Below, piece by piece: positions 6,911 through 9,523 of a stretch of 9,523 nucleotides of DNA; position 1 is the stretch's first letter, and each line of letters opens with the position of its first letter. The stretch is from NCBI GenBank assembly GCA_029865665.1, contig JARXAV010000010.1, positions 1-9,523 of the forward strand. Reading direction: 5' to 3'. The stretch comes from Flectobacillus sp. GTDB lineage: Bacteria > Bacteroidota > Bacteroidia > Cytophagales > Spirosomataceae. The notes below the pieces were generated by a model, which made no database searches, had not been told where the DNA came from, and saw only the letters and a list, made by a program, of their open reading frames with translations. A program made the translations under genes and the position numbers.

Positions 6911-8257
6911 TTAGTCATTATATAATTTTCCAACTGCTTTATCCACATCTACTTTAGCAATCAAGGCATTGTAAAGCGTCGTGAAATAATTAGTTTGAGC
7001 TTCCTTGTAAGAGGTTTCTGCATTGATAACTTCTAAGTTTGAACCAACCCCTTGTTTGTACTTGATTTTGGTTACACGAACAATTTCTTGAGCCAACTCC
7101 ATATTTGCTTTTTGTTCTTGAAGTGTTTCAAAAGCATTGGTTAAAGTCAAGTGCGTTTGTTTTACTTGGAAGTCAATCGAGTTTTCTAACAATTCAAAAC
7201 TTTGCTTAACCTTACGTAAATTATTTTCCGACTGAATAATTTTGTATTTCTTCGAGAAGCCATCAAAAATAGGAATTTGAATGCCTACACTAATACTAGC
7301 AGCATCAAACCACGGCTTAGTAATTAAATCAAAGAACTTTGGACGACCCGCAGAGTATCCATAACTACCTGATAATATTACTCGTGGCAAATAACCCACC
7401 TTTTGATTTTTTAAGTCTAATTCGGCTAATTTATCCTGAGTCTGTAAAATCGAATATTCGATGCGGTTGGCGTACTTAAATTCATTGTTGGTTTCTGGAA
7501 CTACCTCATTGACGTTGACATTGCTCAATTTGTCGGTAAGGGTTACTACATCGGTCGTTTTCATGCCCATCTGAAATTTCAACAAATAATAGCTTAAATC
7601 CTGTAAACGTTGTACGTTTTTTGCTTCTGTTTTTAAGTTATTTAACTGTACTTCCAAACGTTGTACATCAATTTTTTCTACAAAACCCTGAGCGTTTAAG
7701 GCTTTTGTTTCTCTAAAAAGCGAATCCAAACGACCAATGTTTAAGTCTAATAAACGCATACGTTCTTCATTTACCAAGATTCCGTAATACGCTTTGGTTA
7801 CGTTTTCAGCGATTTGCTGCTTGCTCTGTGTTAACGACTTGCGAGAAAGTTCTTTATAAACATCCGCAGCTTTTAATCCTAAGGTATAAGAACCATCGAA
7901 AAGTAATTGCGATAGGCTAATTCCTGCTTGTCCGCTGTTAGCTACTCCAAATTCTGCTGCAATAATATCGCCTTCGGCTGCATTAGGGTCAAAAGTTTTA
8001 GCTGGAATAAATGCTTTTTGGATAATTAAACTATTAGAATAGCCAATGTTTCCGTTCACTTGAGGTAATCCAATTGCTTTAATTTCATTCACTTTAGCAT
8101 CTGCATTTTGAATGTCTAGCTGACCATTCTTAATGTTGATGTGATTTTTTACTGCATACTCGATAGCTTCACGGATGCTAAAGCTCTGGGCAAGAACTCC
8201 ATTTCCAGTGATAAGCAAGCTAACAAGCAGCAATAAACCAGTAAGTTTAGCTTTCAT
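6911..8257 (-). CDS. TolC-family outer-membrane efflux channel
   Basis: This 448-residue protein is the outer-membrane exit duct of the tripartite system. An N-terminal signal peptide (basic MKAK, hydrophobic core, likely cut after GVLA, about residue 23) leads into SFSIREAIEYAVKNHINIK, the usual start of the outer-membrane efflux protein domain. Two structural repeats are visible, each with a long helical segment and beta-strand stretches: the first covers about residues 25-230, and the second about 260-445 with GYLPRVILSGSYGYS, SVGIQIPIFDGF and YKQGVGSNLEVINAE. The closing repeat motifs and total length match the family. The ATG at 8257 is preferred because it gives a clean signal peptide and lies one base past the stop of the regulator gene (TAATATG), which suggests translational coupling. 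An in-frame ATG at 8284 would add nine residues and overlap the regulator by 26 bases, and cannot be excluded. Downstream, a 254-base gap with repeats separates it from the adaptor gene. Confidence 0.93.
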   Translation of the reverse strand: MKAKLTGLLLLVSLLITGNGVLAQSFSIREAIEYAVKNHINIKNGQLDIQNADAKVNEIKAIGLPQVNGNIGYSNSLIIQKAFIPAKTFDPNAAEGDIIAAEFGVANSGQAGISLSQLLFDGSYTLGLKAADVYKELSRKSLTQSKQQIAENVTKAYYGILVNEERMRLLDLNIGRLDSLFRETKALNAQGFVEKIDVQRLEVQLNNLKTEAKNVQRLQDLSYYLLKFQMGMKTTDVVTLTDKLSNVNVNEVVPETNNEFKYANRIEYSILQTQDKLAELDLKNQKVGYLPRVILSGSYGYSAGRPKFFDLITKPWFDAASISVGIQIPIFDGFSKKYKIIQSENNLRKVKQSFELLENSIDFQVKQTHLTLTNAFETLQEQKANMELAQEIVRVTKIKYKQGVGSNLEVINAETSYKEAQTNYFTTLYNALIAKVDVDKAVGKLYND

Positions 8258-8258
8258 A

Positions 8259-8861
8259 TTATTGTTTGTTTTTAAAATGTTCATAAATCTCTAATCCTTT
8301 TTTGGTTAAAATTCCTCGAATAAAATGATCCATAAAGATGAGTTGAATATCTAAAATGGAGGTATTCGCTGGAAATAAATGGGTGGAAAAACCCAGTTCT
8401 ATTTGTTCTATTCGTAGTACGGCTAAAATATCAATTTCTATATCTGCTCTAAAGTACTCTTCCTTAATTCCTTCTTGCAAAGTAAGTTTAGCCTGTTCGA
8501 GTAGGAATCCTTTTTTATGCTGTTCAAAAGATGCCCACGTGCGAGGATGAAAACGCTTGATGTCATGAAGTAAACTAGGATTCATATCTTTGAAAGAATC
8601 TCGCATCAATTCATTCTCTTTTAAAAGCCTTTCAATAACGTTGGGATAAGCTACTTGCAAATCGTTCCATTGACATTCATCATTTTCCATTTCACAAGAA
8701 AACATCTGATAGACTAGCTCATCTTTATCTGCGAAATGTAAGTAGAGCGTTTTCTTCGATATTCCTAATTCACGAGAAATATCATCCATCGTGACGGATT
8801 TAACTCCGTAGCGAAAAAACATTTCTGTTGCTTTCCTTATTATCCGTTCTTTAACCTCCAT
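8259..8861 (-). CDS. TetR/AcrR-family transcriptional regulator of the efflux operon
   Basis: This 200-residue protein has the family's usual size and layout. The N-terminal helix-turn-helix spans about residues 5-50 (ATEMFFRYGVKSVTMDDIS, then ELGISKKTLYLHFADKDEL), with SKKTLYLHF as the recognition-helix region. The remaining 150 or so residues form a variable, helical ligand-binding and dimer domain, from which no ligand can be read. TetR proteins beside RND genes usually repress them and release DNA on binding a pump substrate. Here the gene is first in the operon it probably controls, so it would also regulate itself. Its stop codon is one base before the channel start. The ATG at 8861 gives the normal short lead (MEVKERIIRKA) before helix 1. 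A palindrome within the promoter upstream (9030-9055) is a plausible binding site. Confidence 0.93.
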   Translation of the reverse strand: MEVKERIIRKATEMFFRYGVKSVTMDDISRELGISKKTLYLHFADKDELVYQMFSCEMENDECQWNDLQVAYPNVIERLLKENELMRDSFKDMNPSLLHDIKRFHPRTWASFEQHKKGFLLEQAKLTLQEGIKEEYFRADIEIDILAVLRIEQIELGFSTHLFPANTSILDIQLIFMDHFIRGILTKKGLEIYEHFKNKQ

Positions 8862-8966
8862 CGTAATTTGTTAAGCCTTTGTCATTGTTCAAAACCAATC
8901 TATCAGACATTAACTTTTTAATAAAAAATGTAATTTTTCAAATTTGACTATAATGGGTTTATGTTA

Positions 8967-9013
8967 AAATAGTAGCTAACAAGAATGTAAATAGCTGTTA
9001 ATGAATACTATTT
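8967..9013. repeat. Nested dyad in the efflux-operon leader
   Basis: AAATAGTA (8967-8974) is matched by TACTATTT (9006-9013), with an inner TAACA/TGTTA pair in the same symmetry. The structure would lie just after the predicted start of the operon transcript, about 110 bases before the regulator start codon. It may be an RNA stem in the leader or a second protein site; the arms are short and AT-rich, so chance is possible. Confidence 0.3.
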
Positions 9014-9019
9014 ACTAGT

Positions 9020-9050
9020 CAAAACTATGGAAACTTTTAAAAGGTTCAAA
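9020..9050 (-). promoter_or_regulatory. Promoter candidate of the efflux operon
   Basis: On the minus strand, TTTG (9050-9047) is followed after exactly 19 bases by TAGTTTTG (9027-9020). Both boxes and the spacing match the Bacteroidota consensus in full. Transcription would begin near 9013, giving an untranslated leader of about 150 bases before the regulator ATG at 8861. No better match was noticed nearer to the gene. Confidence 0.7.
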
Positions 9051-9055
9051 GTTTC
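9030..9055. promoter_or_regulatory. Candidate TetR operator overlapping the operon promoter
   Basis: The arms GAAACTTT (9030-9037) and AAAGTTTC (9048-9055) are perfect inverted repeats with a 10-base spacer, overlapping a fully palindromic CTTTTAAAAG at 9034-9043. The site covers the -33 box and much of the promoter spacer, so a bound dimer would block RNA polymerase. Position and symmetry fit autorepression by the first gene of the operon. Binding by this particular regulator is inference. Confidence 0.5.
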
Positions 9056-9144
9056 TTGTATTATTTTTAGATGAAAGGTTTTAACAGAGGATGAACGGAA
9101 TGCGTTACATAAGGTATAAAACTAAAATAAATACGGAGCTTATC

Positions 9145-9176
9145 TTTCGGGTACTTTCTGAAAATCAGTATCTTTA
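9145..9176 (+). promoter_or_regulatory. Weak promoter candidate for the hydrolase gene
   Basis: TATCTTTA (9169-9176) differs from the Bacteroidota -7 consensus TAnnTTTG only at the last base, and TTTC (9145-9148), 20 bases upstream, is a near match to the -33 box. Transcription would begin near 9183, about 60 bases before the ATG at 9245. Confidence 0.4.
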
Positions 9177-9244
9177 GCGATAATTTACACTTCATAAAGC
9201 CTTACATTTATTTGATAAATGAGGGTATCATTTTCCTTTTTAAT

Positions 9245-9523
9245 ATGAAAAATAGACAAGTCTTTTCAAAGAAAATCAAATTAATAGGAATCGTACTGCT
9301 TGGTTTGTTTCTGGTCGTAAATCTCCTTTTAGCTTTTCAAGCATATCGTTTTACCTATTTTTATGAGTCAAAAGATGTACCTCTTAAGAAACTAGATGAT
9401 ATGTCGGTAAGCGAAAAAATATCAGGTATTTTGTTTGGTTTTAAATTTCCTAAACGAACGATTGATACCTTACCTAGTTATCCTTTTGAAACGGTTTTGT
9501 TGAAAAATAAAGCAGGCTTACAA
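9245..9523 (+). CDS. Membrane-anchored protein, probable alpha/beta hydrolase (N-terminal part only)
   Basis: The first 93 codons are visible; the frame is open to the window edge, so the gene continues beyond it. The protein begins with a basic stretch (MKNRQVFSKKIK) and one hydrophobic segment at about residues 13-31 (a signal anchor, or less likely a cleaved signal). A soluble region follows, with ISGILFGFKFPK and LPSYPFETVLLKNKAGL. From memory, this arrangement resembles the N-terminal lead of Bacteroidota alpha/beta hydrolases of the S33/esterase-like group, where a YPFETI-type strand comes just before the hydrolase core. The nucleophile motif (GxSxG) and the rest of the catalytic triad lie outside the window, so the enzyme class cannot be confirmed. 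The ATG at 9245 is preferred because it places basic residues directly ahead of the membrane segment. It is transcribed away from the efflux operon and may share its regulatory region. Confidence 0.6.
   Translation, partial: MKNRQVFSKKIKLIGIVLLGLFLVVNLLLAFQAYRFTYFYESKDVPLKKLDDMSVSEKISGILFGFKFPKRTIDTLPSYPFETVLLKNKAGLQ

Larger units (their letters stand above)
8862..9244. other. Divergent intergenic region with regulatory sites
   Basis: This 383-base AT-rich gap separates the leftward efflux operon from the rightward hydrolase gene. It contains a strong leftward promoter candidate (9020-9050), an overlapping palindrome (9030-9055), a nested dyad in the operon leader (8967-9013) and a weaker rightward promoter candidate (9145-9176). 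Only very short frames occur here, such as 28 codons at 9091-9177, and none has support as a gene. No RNA gene or terminator was seen. Confidence 0.7.

Noticed and set aside
8945..8957. TTTGACTATAATGG on the plus strand as a sigma70-like promoter.
   Set aside because: The TTGAC and TATAAT parts touch each other with no spacer, and this consensus is not the main one in Bacteroidota.
9027..9177. Very short plus-strand frames upstream of the hydrolase gene (15 codons at 9027 and 28 codons at 9091, the latter preceded by AGAGG).
   Set aside because: They are short, have no recognisable features and overlap promoter candidates on both strands; the AGAGG is too close to its ATG.
1..9523. CRISPR arrays, tRNA or rRNA genes, defence genes, transposases or phage genes.
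   Set aside because: None was seen; the coding content is accounted for by six conventional genes.

Overview
The window looks like ordinary chromosomal DNA from a member of the Bacteroidota, probably of the Cytophagales type. I infer this from the AT-rich sequence, the lack of clear Shine-Dalgarno sites before every gene, A-rich start contexts, promoter candidates of the Bacteroidota form TTTG-N19-TAnnTTTG, and the style of the RND transporter. No species can be assigned from sequence reading alone.

Layout from left to right. Positions 9-66 hold a long, almost perfect hairpin terminator. Positions 82-1722 (minus) encode a polytopic membrane protein resembling GT-C fold, family 39-type glycosyltransferases, with its own promoter candidate at 1783-1812. 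A second terminator hairpin (1913-1943) closes a four-gene minus-strand operon that reads from right to left: a TetR-family regulator (8861-8259), a TolC-like outer-membrane channel (8257-6911), a lipoprotein membrane-fusion subunit (6656-5538) and an RND inner-membrane pump (5411-1971). To the right, a 383-base gap holds the operon's promoter candidate and a likely operator. It also holds a weaker rightward promoter for the last gene, which starts at 9245, runs off the window and appears to be a membrane-anchored alpha/beta hydrolase.

The four operon genes make one complete tripartite efflux system with its own local repressor. The pump would take substrate from the inner membrane or periplasm, the lipoprotein adaptor would join it to the outer-membrane channel, and the TetR protein would sense a ligand and control its own operon. 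Candidate substrates cannot be told from sequence; the conserved Asp-Asp pair in TM4 fits a proton-driven drug/hydrophobe pump better than a heavy-metal pump.

I did not find a clearly new biological system. The points worth a second look are the palindrome inside the operon promoter, the AT-rich inverted repeats placed just after two stop codons within the operon, and the enlarged TM6-TM7 linker of the RND pump.
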